A DNA stretch of 21,087 bases from contig CAZIHO010000062.1 in the NCBI GenBank assembly GCA_964538875.1, positions 1 through 21,087 on the forward strand. Direction: 5' to 3'. This document shows positions 12,649 through 21,033 of the stretch, piece by piece. Positions within the stretch are counted from its first letter, which is position 1. Every line of letters begins with the position of its first letter. A model generated the notes under the pieces. That model was not told the DNA's origin. It worked only from the letters and a program-made list of their open reading frames with translations, and did no database searches. Origin of the DNA: CAZIHO01 sp964538875. Its GTDB lineage: Bacteria; Pseudomonadota; Gammaproteobacteria; Chromatiales; Chromatiaceae. A program made the position numbers and the translations under genes.

Positions 12649-15177
12649 GTGACCCAGGACGTGGAGCAACCGGGTGCCCACCTTGCAGCGCCAGGATCCC
12701 AGATCCGCTGTTTCCATTGTGGATTACCGGCCCAAGCCGACCCGCCGATCCAGGCCCATCTCGCCGGAACCGAACGCCGCTTTTGTTGCACCGGTTGCAA
12801 GGGGGTGTGCGAAGCCATCCACGCGGCAGGTTTGGAGGGCTATTATCAGCGTACGCCGGAGGGTGGAATTTTCGGCCCTCCGCCGGAACCGCCCAAAGAT
12901 TTAGCCCTCTACGATTTGGATGAGGTGCAGGAAGAGTTCGTCGGTGGACTGAGCGAAATTCGCGACATCAATTTGCTGGTGGAGGGAATCCACTGCGCCG
13001 CTTGTGTGTGGCTCATTGAGGGCGCCCTTACGTCGATGCCTGGGCTCCAGGAGGCGCGGGTCAATCTAACCGGTCGGCGTCTGCGGGTGAAGTGGGACAA
13101 CAGCCGGGTCAAGTTGTCCAGGATCCTAGAGCGATTAGGCCGAATCGGATATTCAGCAGTGCCCTTTGATCCGGCCGCCGCCGAGGGGGCGTTGCAAAGG
13201 CAGAACCGCGATTTGCTTTACCGGATGGGATTCGCCGGTTTTGCGATGATGAATCTCATGTGGATTTCTATTGCCCTCTATTCCGGGGCGGATCAGGGGG
13301 AGTATCGGCCGCTTTTCCACTGGATGGGGTTCTTGATCGCCACCCCGACCCTGCTCTACGCCGGCTATCCCTTTTACCGGGGTGCTTGGTATGGAATCCG
13401 GGGTGGTCACCTGAGTATGGATTTGCCGATCGCCATTGGCGCTAGCATCACCTATCTATATTCCCTCTATGTCACCCTCACCGGCACCCAAACCGGGGAG
13501 GTTTACTACGATACCGTGGTCAATTTCCTATTCGTGATCCTGATCGGGCGATTGATCGAATCCGGCTCCAAGCGGCGGGCGGTGGCGTCCACTCAGCGAC
13601 TGCTGGATCTACAACCCAAGGTAGCAAATGTACTTCGCGACGACGGTCAGGAACATCTCGTTCCGATTCGCTCGGTGCGCATCGGGGATTTGCTGCTGGT
13701 ACGGCCGGGTGAGCGAATACCGGCCGACGGCCGGGTCGTGGAGGGTAGTAGCTCGGTGGACGAAGCCATGCTGACCGGCGAATCGGAACCTGTGGCCAAG
13801 GCCCAGGGTGATGCCGTTTCGGCGGGAACCATCAACGGTTCCGGCGTGCTCAAGTTTCGGGTCGACGGGTTGCTCAAGGAAACCGCCCTCGGCCGCATCA
13901 TCGGCCTGGTGGAACAGGCCCAGGCAAGCAAGGCGCCGATTCAATGTATGGCCGACCGGGTAGTGCCTTGGTTCGTGGCTACGACCCTTGGCCTCGGCGC
14001 CCTCACCTTCTTCTGGTGGTTAGGGGTCGATTTCGAGCAAGCGCTGATGGCCGCCACGGCGGTGCTCATCATTACCTGTCCCTGTGCCTTTGGCATGGCG
14101 ACGCCCATGTCCATTGCGGTGGCATCCGGATTGGCGGCCCGCAACGGTATTTTGATCAAACACGGCGCCGTTCTGGAAACTCTGTCCGACGTTAGGCGCA
14201 TGGTGTTCGATAAGACTGGCACCTTGACCGAGGGAAAAATCAGCGTAACCCAAGTGATGGGCCGGGACACCACCTGGCGAGCCGATTCCGCCACGCCGAT
14301 ACCGGACAGCCTCGGGCGCTTGGTGGCTCGACTCGGCGCGGTGGAGCGCTATTCGGAGCATCCGGTGGCGGCTGGCATCTTGCGCTTGTGCGAGCAAGAG
14401 TCCATCCCGCTGCGGGATATTAGTGTGACGGATGTGCAGGTGGCGCCAGGGCTTGGGATCGGCGCCCGGGTGGATGGAATTATGGTGCTGGCGGGAAACG
14501 GCGAATGGTTGGAGCGCCAAGGCATATCCCTGTCCGGTACGCTAGCCCAAGCCGCCATTGAATGCCAGCAACAGGGGCTTGGCTTCCTGTTTCTCGCGTT
14601 TGATGGGGAGGTGCAAGCCCTTTTAGGCGTTGAGGATCCGTTACGTGCAGATGCACCGGCTCTGATCCATTCCCTCAAGCAGGCTGGCATCGAGGTGATG
14701 TTGCTGAGCGGTGATCGCCGTCCGGTGGCGGAGCGTATTGCCGACCGCCTGGGGGGCATGGCGGTGATCGCGGAAGTATTGCCTGCGGACAAGGAGCGTG
14801 TGATTGGCGAACTCCAGGCCCAGGGTGGTCCGGTGGCCATGGTGGGGGACGGCATCAACGACGCCCCGGCTTTGGTACGGGCAGATGTGGGCATCGCTTT
14901 GGGGTCGGGTACCGATGTATCCATCGCCAGCGCCGATATCGTGCTGATTAGCGATGAACTGGACAAGGTGCGGCTGGCCACTTTGCTTTCCCATCGAACC
15001 CTGCGCACCATTCGTCAAAATATCGGTATCTCTCTGTTTTATAATGCGATCATGGTGCCATTGGCGATGGCGGCGTGGGTTACGCCCCTAGTGGCCGCCA
15101 TTTCCATGCCGATCAGTTCCTTGGCGGTCATCGGCAATGCGGCCCGCATTCGCACCCTGTTCCGCAACAGCCGTTAA
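12649..15177 (+). CDS. ccoI: CcoI (FixI) copper-transporting P1B-type ATPase
   Basis: 842 residues from a GTG start. The N-terminal Cys-rich metal-binding region (CFHCGL 21-26, FCCTGCKGVC 45-54) is the domain typical of FixI-type ATPases. An HMA domain follows with GIHCAAC (113-119). The P-type core shows TGES (376-379, actuator), CPC (477-479, membrane copper site), DKTGT (521-525, phosphorylated Asp521), HP (571-572) and GDGINDAP (733-740). Eight membrane helices are expected. It exports Cu(I) to the periplasmic side for insertion into the CcoN CuB centre. It starts 10 bp after ccoH and is followed by ccoS after 23 bp. Confidence 0.97.
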   Translation: MTQDVEQPGAHLAAPGSQIRCFHCGLPAQADPPIQAHLAGTERRFCCTGCKGVCEAIHAAGLEGYYQRTPEGGIFGPPPEPPKDLALYDLDEVQEEFVGGLSEIRDINLLVEGIHCAACVWLIEGALTSMPGLQEARVNLTGRRLRVKWDNSRVKLSRILERLGRIGYSAVPFDPAAAEGALQRQNRDLLYRMGFAGFAMMNLMWISIALYSGADQGEYRPLFHWMGFLIATPTLLYAGYPFYRGAWYGIRGGHLSMDLPIAIGASITYLYSLYVTLTGTQTGEVYYDTVVNFLFVILIGRLIESGSKRRAVASTQRLLDLQPKVANVLRDDGQEHLVPIRSVRIGDLLLVRPGERIPADGRVVEGSSSVDEAMLTGESEPVAKAQGDAVSAGTINGSGVLKFRVDGLLKETALGRIIGLVEQAQASKAPIQCMADRVVPWFVATTLGLGALTFFWWLGVDFEQALMAATAVLIITCPCAFGMATPMSIAVASGLAARNGILIKHGAVLETLSDVRRMVFDKTGTLTEGKISVTQVMGRDTTWRADSATPIPDSLGRLVARLGAVERYSEHPVAAGILRLCEQESIPLRDISVTDVQVAPGLGIGARVDGIMVLAGNGEWLERQGISLSGTLAQAAIECQQQGLGFLFLAFDGEVQALLGVEDPLRADAPALIHSLKQAGIEVMLLSGDRRPVAERIADRLGGMAVIAEVLPADKERVIGELQAQGGPVAMVGDGINDAPALVRADVGIALGSGTDVSIASADIVLISDELDKVRLATLLSHRTLRTIRQNIGISLFYNAIMVPLAMAAWVTPLVAAISMPISSLAVIGNAARIRTLFRNSR

Positions 15178-15200
15178 ACGGGCATCGTCGGAGGCCATCA

Positions 15201-15404
15201 ATGGATGTTATCTACGGGTTGATTCCCGGCATGCTGGTGGTGGGACTGCTGGCGGTAGTGGTGATGTTTTGGGCCGCCCGTAGTGGTCAGTTTGATGATC
15301 TGGAGGGGGATGCCCAGCGGATTTTGATGGACGAGGACCTTAAGCCCAATCCGCCAAAATCTCCGCCGGACCAAAATTCTGATCCGGCAAAGCCTGCCGA
15401 ATAA
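15201..15404 (+). CDS. ccoS: CcoS cbb3 oxidase maturation protein
   Basis: 67 residues from the ATG at 15201, chosen over an upstream in-frame extension inside ccoI because GGAGG sits six nt before it and the family begins MDVIYGLIPGMLVVGLLAVV in this manner. One transmembrane helix (about 5-26) is followed by the family motif FWAARSGQFDDLEGDAQRIL and a Pro-rich tail. CcoS is required for heme and copper incorporation into CcoN. It is the last gene of the assembly operon and faces tex convergently. Confidence 0.95.
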   Translation: MDVIYGLIPGMLVVGLLAVVVMFWAARSGQFDDLEGDAQRILMDEDLKPNPPKSPPDQNSDPAKPAE

Positions 15405-15440
15405 AAAAAATCCCGCGCCGGTATCGCGCCACTGGACGCG
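15405..15440 (-). terminator. Possible terminator of tex
   Basis: Read on the minus strand, GC-rich imperfect inverted repeats (CGCGC-gtccagtg-GCGCG) are followed after a short spacer by eight T (GGGATTTTTTTT). The stem is not directly next to the T-run, so efficiency is uncertain. Confidence 0.35.
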
Positions 15441-15484
15441 CGCGCTTCCACCGATGCCTCCAGCCGCAACAACACTGGACGCGA
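15430..15484. repeat. Short direct repeat CACTGGACGCG
   Basis: The same 11 bases occur at 15430-15440 and 15474-15484 in the convergent spacer between ccoS and tex. No element boundary is associated with it. Confidence 0.5.
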
Positions 15485-15507
15485 GGATCGAGATAAAACT
15501 GCTTGGC

Positions 15508-17817
15508 TCAGCGACCACCCCGCAGCGCCCGTTGCAAGGCATCGGCCATAGTCCCGCCGGCCGGGGCGGGGGTTGGCGCCCCTTTGGTATTGGGACGCTT
15601 CGCGCCCTGGGACCGCCCGGGCTCCACCCCAGGCGCGGACTTGCGGGCCTCGGCCCGATCAGTCAAGCGCATGCTCAAGGCAATCCGGCGGCGCTCCAAA
15701 TCCACCTCCAATACCTTGACTTTGACCAGTTCGCCAGCCTTCACCAGGCTGTGGGGGTCCTTGACGAATTGCTCGGACATGGCGGAGATATGTACCAGTC
15801 CATCTTGATGAACGCCGATGTCCACAAAGGCACCGAAGTTGGTGACGTTGGTGACAGTTCCCTCCAGCACCATGTCGGGCCGCAAATCTTTGATGTCTTC
15901 CACGCCCTCCAGCAAGGTCGCGGTCTTGAACTCGGGGCGTGGATCCCGGCCCGGCTTCTCCAACTCGGCGAGAATGTCCTGGACGGTGGGGATGCCGAAA
16001 CGCTCATCGGTAAAATCCTGGGGACGTAAGGCGCGCAAATAAGTCCGGTCGCCAATGAGATCCTGAATGCGGCGGCCGCTGGTGCGTAAAATCCGCTCCA
16101 CTACCGGATAGGACTCCGGGTGAACCGCCGAAGCGTCCAAGGGATTGTCCCCGTCTGGGACCCGCAGAAAACCCGCTGCTTGCTCGAAGGTTTTGTCGCC
16201 GAGGCGCGGTACCTGGCGCAATCCCTGTCGATTGGCAAAGGCCCCGTGTTGATTTCGAAAGGCCACGATATTGTCCGCCAGGCTCCGGGTAAGGCCGGAC
16301 ACCCGGCTCAACAAGGGCGCCGACGCCGTGTTGAGGTCCACCCCCACCGAGTTCACGCAGTCTTCCACCACGTTTTCCAGGCCATGGGCTAGGCGCGTCT
16401 GGTTCACGTCATGCTGGTATTGCCCCACACCAATGGATTTGGGGTCGATCTTGACCAGTTCTGCCAAGGGATCTTGCAAGCGGCGGGCGATGGACACGGC
16501 GCCCCGAATACTCACGTCTAGCTCCGGCAGTTCCTTGGAGGCCAACTCCGACGCCGAATAGACGGACGCCCCCGCCTCATTTACCACCAGGGAGCGCAAA
16601 CCCAATTCTGGGTGCCGCTTGCACAGATCCCGGACCAGCCGGTCCGTATCCCGGCTGGCGGTTCCGTTGCCAATGCTGACCAACTTGACCTGGTGATCGG
16701 CGGCCAGGTGCGCCAAGTGGGCAATAGCGCCATCCCATTGGTTTTTCGGTGCATGGGGGTAAACCGTGTCTGTGGCCACCACCTTGCCGGTGGCATCCAC
16801 CACCGCCACCTTGACGCCGGTCCTGATGCCGGGATCCAGTCCCAGGATCGGCAGTCGCCCCGCCGGCGCCGCCAGCAATAGATCCTTGAGGTTGTGGGCG
16901 AATACCCGGATGGCCTCTTCTTCCGCCGCTTCCCGAAGACGGCTGACCAATTCCAGCTCAAGCCGGGTGAACAATTTGGCCCTCCAGGCCAAACGGGCAG
17001 TTTCCCGCAACCAGGAGTCGGCGGGACGGCCCAGGTCCTGGATCCCAAAGTGCCGTTCCACCTGGGTCTGACAGACCGAATCTCCCTGATCGTCGGCCCC
17101 CGGCGTCAGTTCCAAGGCCAAAATGCCTTCGTTGCGGCCCCGTAGCAACGCAAGGGCGCGGTGCGACGGGATGGTGCGAAGGCCCTCCTTAAACTCGAAG
17201 TAGTCGGAAAATTTGGCGCCGTCCTGTTCCTTGCCAATGGCTACCCGCGCTTGCAGTATTCCCTGTTCCCATACCTGGCTGCGCAGGCGCCCAGTCAGTT
17301 CCGGGTCCTCGGCGAAGCGTTCCATTAGGATTTGGCGGGCGCCGTCCAGCGCCGCCTTGGTATCCAGGATGCCTTTGTCCGCCGCCACGAATGCAGTCGC
17401 GTACTGTTCGGGAAGCCGGGATGGATCCGCCAAAAGGCCCATCGCCAAGGGTTCAAGACCGGCCTCGCGGGCGATTTGTGCCTTGGTACGCCGCTTGGGT
17501 TTGTAGGGCAGGTACAGGTCTTCCAGTCTGGTCTTGGTGTCTGCTGCCAGGATGACCTGTTCCAATTCGGGCGTTAGCTTGTCCTGATCCCGGATACTCT
17601 TGAGAACGACTTCGCGCCTCTGTTCCAGTTCCCTTAGGTAGCCGAGCCGTTCCTCCAGATGGCGCAATTGGATGTCGTCCAGGCCCCCGGTGATTTCCTT
17701 GCGGTAGCGGGCGATGAAGGGAACGGTGGCTCCCTCATCCAGCAGGGTCACGGCAGCGACAACCTGGCGGGGATCGACGGCTAATTCCTTAGCGATCGCG
17801 TGAAGAATGCTCTGCAT
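15508..17817 (-). CDS. tex: Tex family transcription accessory / RNA-binding protein
   Basis: 769 residues, the usual family length. The N-terminal helical part begins MQSILHAIAKELAV with FIARYRKEITGGLDD, then EDLYLPYKPKRRTKAQIARE. A YqgF/RNase H-like domain starts near 327 (ILGLDPGIRTGVKVAVVD). A helix-hairpin-helix region (about 495-560, VGVDLNTASAPLLSRVSGL) follows. A C-terminal S1 RNA-binding domain (about 645-718, LEGTVTNVTNFGAFVDIG, HQDGLVHISAMS) precedes a basic, low-complexity tail. Tex binds nucleic acid and influences transcription of certain genes; its exact role differs by species. It is convergent with ccoS and divergent from the phosphopantetheinyl transferase gene. Confidence 0.97.
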   Translation of the reverse strand: MQSILHAIAKELAVDPRQVVAAVTLLDEGATVPFIARYRKEITGGLDDIQLRHLEERLGYLRELEQRREVVLKSIRDQDKLTPELEQVILAADTKTRLEDLYLPYKPKRRTKAQIAREAGLEPLAMGLLADPSRLPEQYATAFVAADKGILDTKAALDGARQILMERFAEDPELTGRLRSQVWEQGILQARVAIGKEQDGAKFSDYFEFKEGLRTIPSHRALALLRGRNEGILALELTPGADDQGDSVCQTQVERHFGIQDLGRPADSWLRETARLAWRAKLFTRLELELVSRLREAAEEEAIRVFAHNLKDLLLAAPAGRLPILGLDPGIRTGVKVAVVDATGKVVATDTVYPHAPKNQWDGAIAHLAHLAADHQVKLVSIGNGTASRDTDRLVRDLCKRHPELGLRSLVVNEAGASVYSASELASKELPELDVSIRGAVSIARRLQDPLAELVKIDPKSIGVGQYQHDVNQTRLAHGLENVVEDCVNSVGVDLNTASAPLLSRVSGLTRSLADNIVAFRNQHGAFANRQGLRQVPRLGDKTFEQAAGFLRVPDGDNPLDASAVHPESYPVVERILRTSGRRIQDLIGDRTYLRALRPQDFTDERFGIPTVQDILAELEKPGRDPRPEFKTATLLEGVEDIKDLRPDMVLEGTVTNVTNFGAFVDIGVHQDGLVHISAMSEQFVKDPHSLVKAGELVKVKVLEVDLERRRIALSMRLTDRAEARKSAPGVEPGRSQGAKRPNTKGAPTPAPAGGTMADALQRALRGGR

Positions 17818-18023
17818 GGCTGCTTTTGAAAATCTACAGGTTGTACGCTTATTAATGGCTTGCCGGCATGGCGGATAGCAGGGACTGACCGGCGCTGTTA
17901 AGTGTGCCTTTCACGGAAGCCCTTGCCTAGGGCTGGGCGGGAGACCGGAGTGCAACGAACAATCGATATCGGCGGACACGGGATTATGCCAAAGGGGTTA
18001 TGGGCCGGCCATAGGGTGGCGAG

Positions 18024-18758
18024 ATGAGGCACAGAAATCCGGTGACCCAAGGGTGTCCGGACTTGGTCTGGGCGCCTGCTGCTAGCACCTTGCCGGGCGG
18101 GCACGGCCAGCTTCATTTGTGGAAGTGGACCCACTTCGAATCGCCCCAGATGCCTCGGGCCGATTGGGACCTGCTGGCGCCAGAAGAACAGGAACGGGCA
18201 CGACAAGGAGCCCAACCTGGGTTCAGAGCCAGATTCGTGGCTAATCGGGCCTGGATCCGACGAATTCTGGGGGGATATCTGCATGTTGCTCCTGAACACC
18301 TAATCTTTGGGTGCGGTCCCCAGGGTAAGCCCTATTTGACCAATCCATGCGCACCGGTTCATTTCAACTTCACCCATTCCGGCGCCGTGGCGCTACTCGC
18401 GGTCGGCTGGGAATCGGCGTTAGGCGTCGACCTGGAACAGGTGCGGCCACGGCAATATTTGCTGGCCATTGCCAGAAGGTTATTTTCCCCTTCCCAGGCC
18501 CAATATTTGGAAACTCTCCCGGAACCAGAGCGCCTTGGGGCATTCTATGCCTTGTGGACCGGCTTGGAAGCCGGCATCAAGGCAAGGGGAACAGGGTTGT
18601 TTAATCAGATACCGACTTCCATTGTATTGGGATCCTTTGCAATGCGGCGATGGCACTTTATACCCCACGGGGGCTTCATCGCCTGCCTGGCCGCCGAAGG
18701 ATCCTGCCCCGCACCTAGCAATTGGCGAGCCTATTGTCCGAGCAGTGATTGGGCCTAA
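18024..18758 (+). CDS. 4'-phosphopantetheinyl transferase, Sfp superfamily
   Basis: 244 residues. The enzyme moves the phosphopantetheine arm of CoA onto a serine of acyl or peptidyl carrier proteins. Visible motifs are FVANRAWIRRILGGYL (71-86), GKPYL (101-105), HFNFTHSG (113-120) and GVDLEQV (134-140) with metal ligands Asp136 and Glu138. FYALWTGLEAGIKARG (174-189) holds Glu182 and Lys186. The family signature here is WxxKEAxxK: the first Lys is Leu181, while Glu and the second Lys remain. The size suggests an Sfp/EntD-type enzyme rather than the short AcpS. No polyketide or peptide synthetase gene is in the window, so the carrier-protein target is unknown. The start lacks a strong ribosome site. 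Confidence 0.88.
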   Translation: MRHRNPVTQGCPDLVWAPAASTLPGGHGQLHLWKWTHFESPQMPRADWDLLAPEEQERARQGAQPGFRARFVANRAWIRRILGGYLHVAPEHLIFGCGPQGKPYLTNPCAPVHFNFTHSGAVALLAVGWESALGVDLEQVRPRQYLLAIARRLFSPSQAQYLETLPEPERLGAFYALWTGLEAGIKARGTGLFNQIPTSIVLGSFAMRRWHFIPHGGFIACLAAEGSCPAPSNWRAYCPSSDWA

Positions 18759-18819
18759 AGCTTGACGAGCATTGGTCGCCAAGTGAATGACATCTGTGCT
18801 GGGTCCGGGGGGAATTGGG

Positions 18820-19785
18820 ATGACGGTCAATAGGCGCAAACCAGAGGCGGCCGGAATTCGCGCCCTATTCCAGGTCCAGTGGGACCATATCACCGGCCTT
18901 CTCGACCAACGCCTAGCTCATCGTGAAGCAAATAAACGCCGCGCGACCCGGGAAATAGAGGCCGTGGAGGCGGTGGTTAACGGTACCGATGGCCGCATGC
19001 GCCTTGTGAGTTGGTACAAGACCCGGCTGCGGCGGGCGGTGCAAGAGCTTCTGAGCTACGTGGAAGGCATGGTTGCCCGAGTGCCTGAGCCGATCCCGAT
19101 CAGCAGGGAACGTTTCTTTGTGGATCCGCGCGTCTCTACCTTCTTCGTGAATCGTGACGCCATCGGGGAAGTTTTTAGCCGTAGCCACGAACTCCAGTCG
19201 TTTTTCCGCAATCCTCGATTTTCGGACGTTCCGGAAGTCTGGGCAATCTTATTCATGAACAAAGTCGAACGAGAAGTCTTGGGCCTGGGGATGCACGGCG
19301 ATGTGCTTACCCGGGATATTCGACAAACCAGCATCAGTTTTACCAATCATCGGATTGTTCAGCCTTGCGCCTCCGAGGAAGCCGTGCGCTCCGCTTTGGA
19401 GCAAGTTCTGTTCGATAACTATGTCCAATTCGTCAACTATCGTCTGACCCGCTTGCGCGCCGGACAGACCACAAACCGGGCCAATCCGTCCGGGGAGCAG
19501 GTGGGGAACGAGGCTATCGATCTAAAAAACCCAGCGGTGTACCTAGAGGAGTTGAGCCGGATTCTCGAACGACCCGATGACTTGTTGCGGTTGGATGCTG
19601 GCGTCGTGCGCATGAACAGAGTTGGCATAAAAGTCGAGGAGGGATCATCGGAAGTGGCGCACGACATTCGCCTGTACGAGCTTGGATACGGTGAGCGGGG
19701 CCGTCAGGTCCTGACGCTGGTGACCTATCCGAGGAGTCAAATGCTTTCCCAAGAGGATATCTGGCGGAGGGTCGGGATGTTCTAG
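18820..19785 (+). CDS. Uncharacterised soluble protein of 321 residues
   Basis: I do not recognise this family. The ATG at 18820 is preferred to an in-frame ATG at 18787 because a GGGGGGAA ribosome site lies just before it and the added 11 residues (MTSVLGPGGIG) look non-coding. There is no signal peptide or membrane helix. The N-terminal third is strongly basic and helical (WDHITGLLDQRLAHREANKR, RATREIEAVEAVV), and coiled-coil-like. The middle has FFVDPRVSTFFVNRDAIGEV (99-118), SRSHELQSFFRNPRFSDVPE (120-139) and WAILFMNKVEREVLGLG (141-157). The C-terminal part (about 240-321) looks like a separate alpha/beta unit. Base use resembles neighbours, so it is probably a resident gene. It lies 61 bp after the transferase gene and could be co-transcribed. 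Confidence 0.85.
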   Translation: MTVNRRKPEAAGIRALFQVQWDHITGLLDQRLAHREANKRRATREIEAVEAVVNGTDGRMRLVSWYKTRLRRAVQELLSYVEGMVARVPEPIPISRERFFVDPRVSTFFVNRDAIGEVFSRSHELQSFFRNPRFSDVPEVWAILFMNKVEREVLGLGMHGDVLTRDIRQTSISFTNHRIVQPCASEEAVRSALEQVLFDNYVQFVNYRLTRLRAGQTTNRANPSGEQVGNEAIDLKNPAVYLEELSRILERPDDLLRLDAGVVRMNRVGIKVEEGSSEVAHDIRLYELGYGERGRQVLTLVTYPRSQMLSQEDIWRRVGMF

Positions 19786-19805
19786 CAAGGCCCGCCCGGG
19801 CTTGC
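19785..19805 (+). other. Hairpin at the end of the 321-aa gene
   Basis: GCAAGGCCCG and CGGGCTTGC pair across a two-nt loop with one bulged G, starting on the last base of the stop codon. No T-run follows, so it is a weak terminator candidate or a stability hairpin. Confidence 0.35.
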
Positions 19806-20010
19806 GGGACCCAGCGGTGCTTGTGGCTGGCGAGTTTGTCTGCGAACCGAGCGTGGATTGTTCCGTCGGGGACAGCTACTTCCCCACGCCCGGCTAGAGG
19901 TCCCTTAGAGGAAACAGAATCCTTACAGTCTGTTAACGGCGATTACCTTATAATTCGCTTTAACGTTCAATGAATCCTGGCGATCGCCCTACTGTGGCCT
20001 AGACAGCTCC

Positions 20011-20925
20011 CTAACCCACGAAGGTTCCGCTGGCTAGGCGCTGGGCTTCCATCAATTCCAGCTCCCGATCGCCGGAAATGACGACTTCCGGATCAGGGCG
20101 GCAATCCAGTTCTGGATAGAGGCGATCAAACGGAACAGCGTTCAGGATGACCTTGATCGCATTGATGCGCGCCTTGTACTTGTTGTTGGAGCGAATTACA
20201 GTCCATGGCGCATAGGGCGTGTGAGTCTGCTTCAGCATCTCATATTTTTGCCGCGTGAAGTCGTCCCAACGGTCTTGCGCTTGCACGTCGATTTCCGAAA
20301 GCTTCCATTGCCGGAGCGGATCGGTGCGCCGCCTTCCAAACCGGCGCGCCTGCTCGTCCTTGGTAACGCTGAAATAAAGTTTTACTAGGATGGTGCCCTG
20401 GCGAGTGAGATCTCGCTCGAAGCCCACCACGCCGGTCATGAAATTTTGATACTCGTCCGGCGTACAAAACCCGAAGATCGGTTCCACCACCGCTCGGTTA
20501 TACCAACTCCGGTCAAACAAAACGACTTCACCCCCCCTTGGAAATTGGGCAACATAGCGCTGGAAAAACCACTGGGTACGCTGGTCGTCGGTGGGTTTGC
20601 CTAGCGCAACCACGCGATAATGCTTCTCGTTCATGTAGCGGGTTACTCGGCGAATTGATCCGCCTTTGCCAGCTGCGTCGCGACCTTCGAACAGGATAAT
20701 CATCCTCTTTTTGGTCAGTTCGAGATGTTTTTGTAACTTGATTAATTCTGCCTGAAAAGGCTTTAAATCCTTTTCTTGGCGTCGGCGCAGGATCGCAGCC
20801 CGGTTTGCGTTCTTAACCTTTGCTAACTCATGGCGTAACTGCCTTTGATGCCCTAACAGCTCATCAACGGTAGGTGTGCGGGACTCAAACAGGCGTGATT
20901 CTGGTGTGCTGGGGGATTCTTCCAT
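20011..20925 (-). CDS. ppk2: Polyphosphate kinase 2 (PPK2 family)
   Basis: 304 residues from the ATG at 20925. A TTG four codons upstream is possible, but it overlaps the GGAG Shine-Dalgarno that serves this ATG with ideal spacing. Motifs: Walker A FEGRDAAGKGGSIRRV (79-94), Walker B-like VVLFDRSWYNRAVVEP (134-149), and the lid ARRFGRRRTDPLRQWKLSEI (193-212). These fit a single-domain PPK2, which transfers phosphate between inorganic polyphosphate and nucleotides in the cytosol. Which nucleotide is preferred cannot be told from sequence by eye. The N-terminal 70 residues are charged and helical. A group II intron 3' end lies about 110 bp upstream in the same orientation, so the native promoter may be separated or provided by intron read-through. 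Confidence 0.95.
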   Translation of the reverse strand: MEESPSTPESRLFESRTPTVDELLGHQRQLRHELAKVKNANRAAILRRRQEKDLKPFQAELIKLQKHLELTKKRMIILFEGRDAAGKGGSIRRVTRYMNEKHYRVVALGKPTDDQRTQWFFQRYVAQFPRGGEVVLFDRSWYNRAVVEPIFGFCTPDEYQNFMTGVVGFERDLTRQGTILVKLYFSVTKDEQARRFGRRRTDPLRQWKLSEIDVQAQDRWDDFTRQKYEMLKQTHTPYAPWTVIRSNNKYKARINAIKVILNAVPFDRLYPELDCRPDPEVVISGDRELELMEAQRLASGTFVG

Positions 20926-21033
20926 CGGCTTCTCCAACGTGACTGCAGGGAAATCATCCTACCCAAGATGGGGTCGGAACAGCCCATTTTGTCACACAAT
21001 GGCGCATTTCTCACCGGCCGATAAACTCGAATG

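Noticed and set aside
12649..15177. Numerous minus-strand frames of 60-220 codons inside ccoI
   Set aside because: Shadows of a strongly supported gene; no start signals or domains.
19949..19954. TATAAT on the plus strand between the 321-aa gene and ppk2
   Set aside because: No usable -35 and no plus-strand gene downstream; would only make an antisense transcript to ppk2.
19979..19988. GGCGATCGCC palindrome (also at 10576-10585), resembling the cyanobacterial HIP1 octamer
   Set aside because: Only a couple of copies in the window and all other evidence is gammaproteobacterial; chance in GC-rich DNA.
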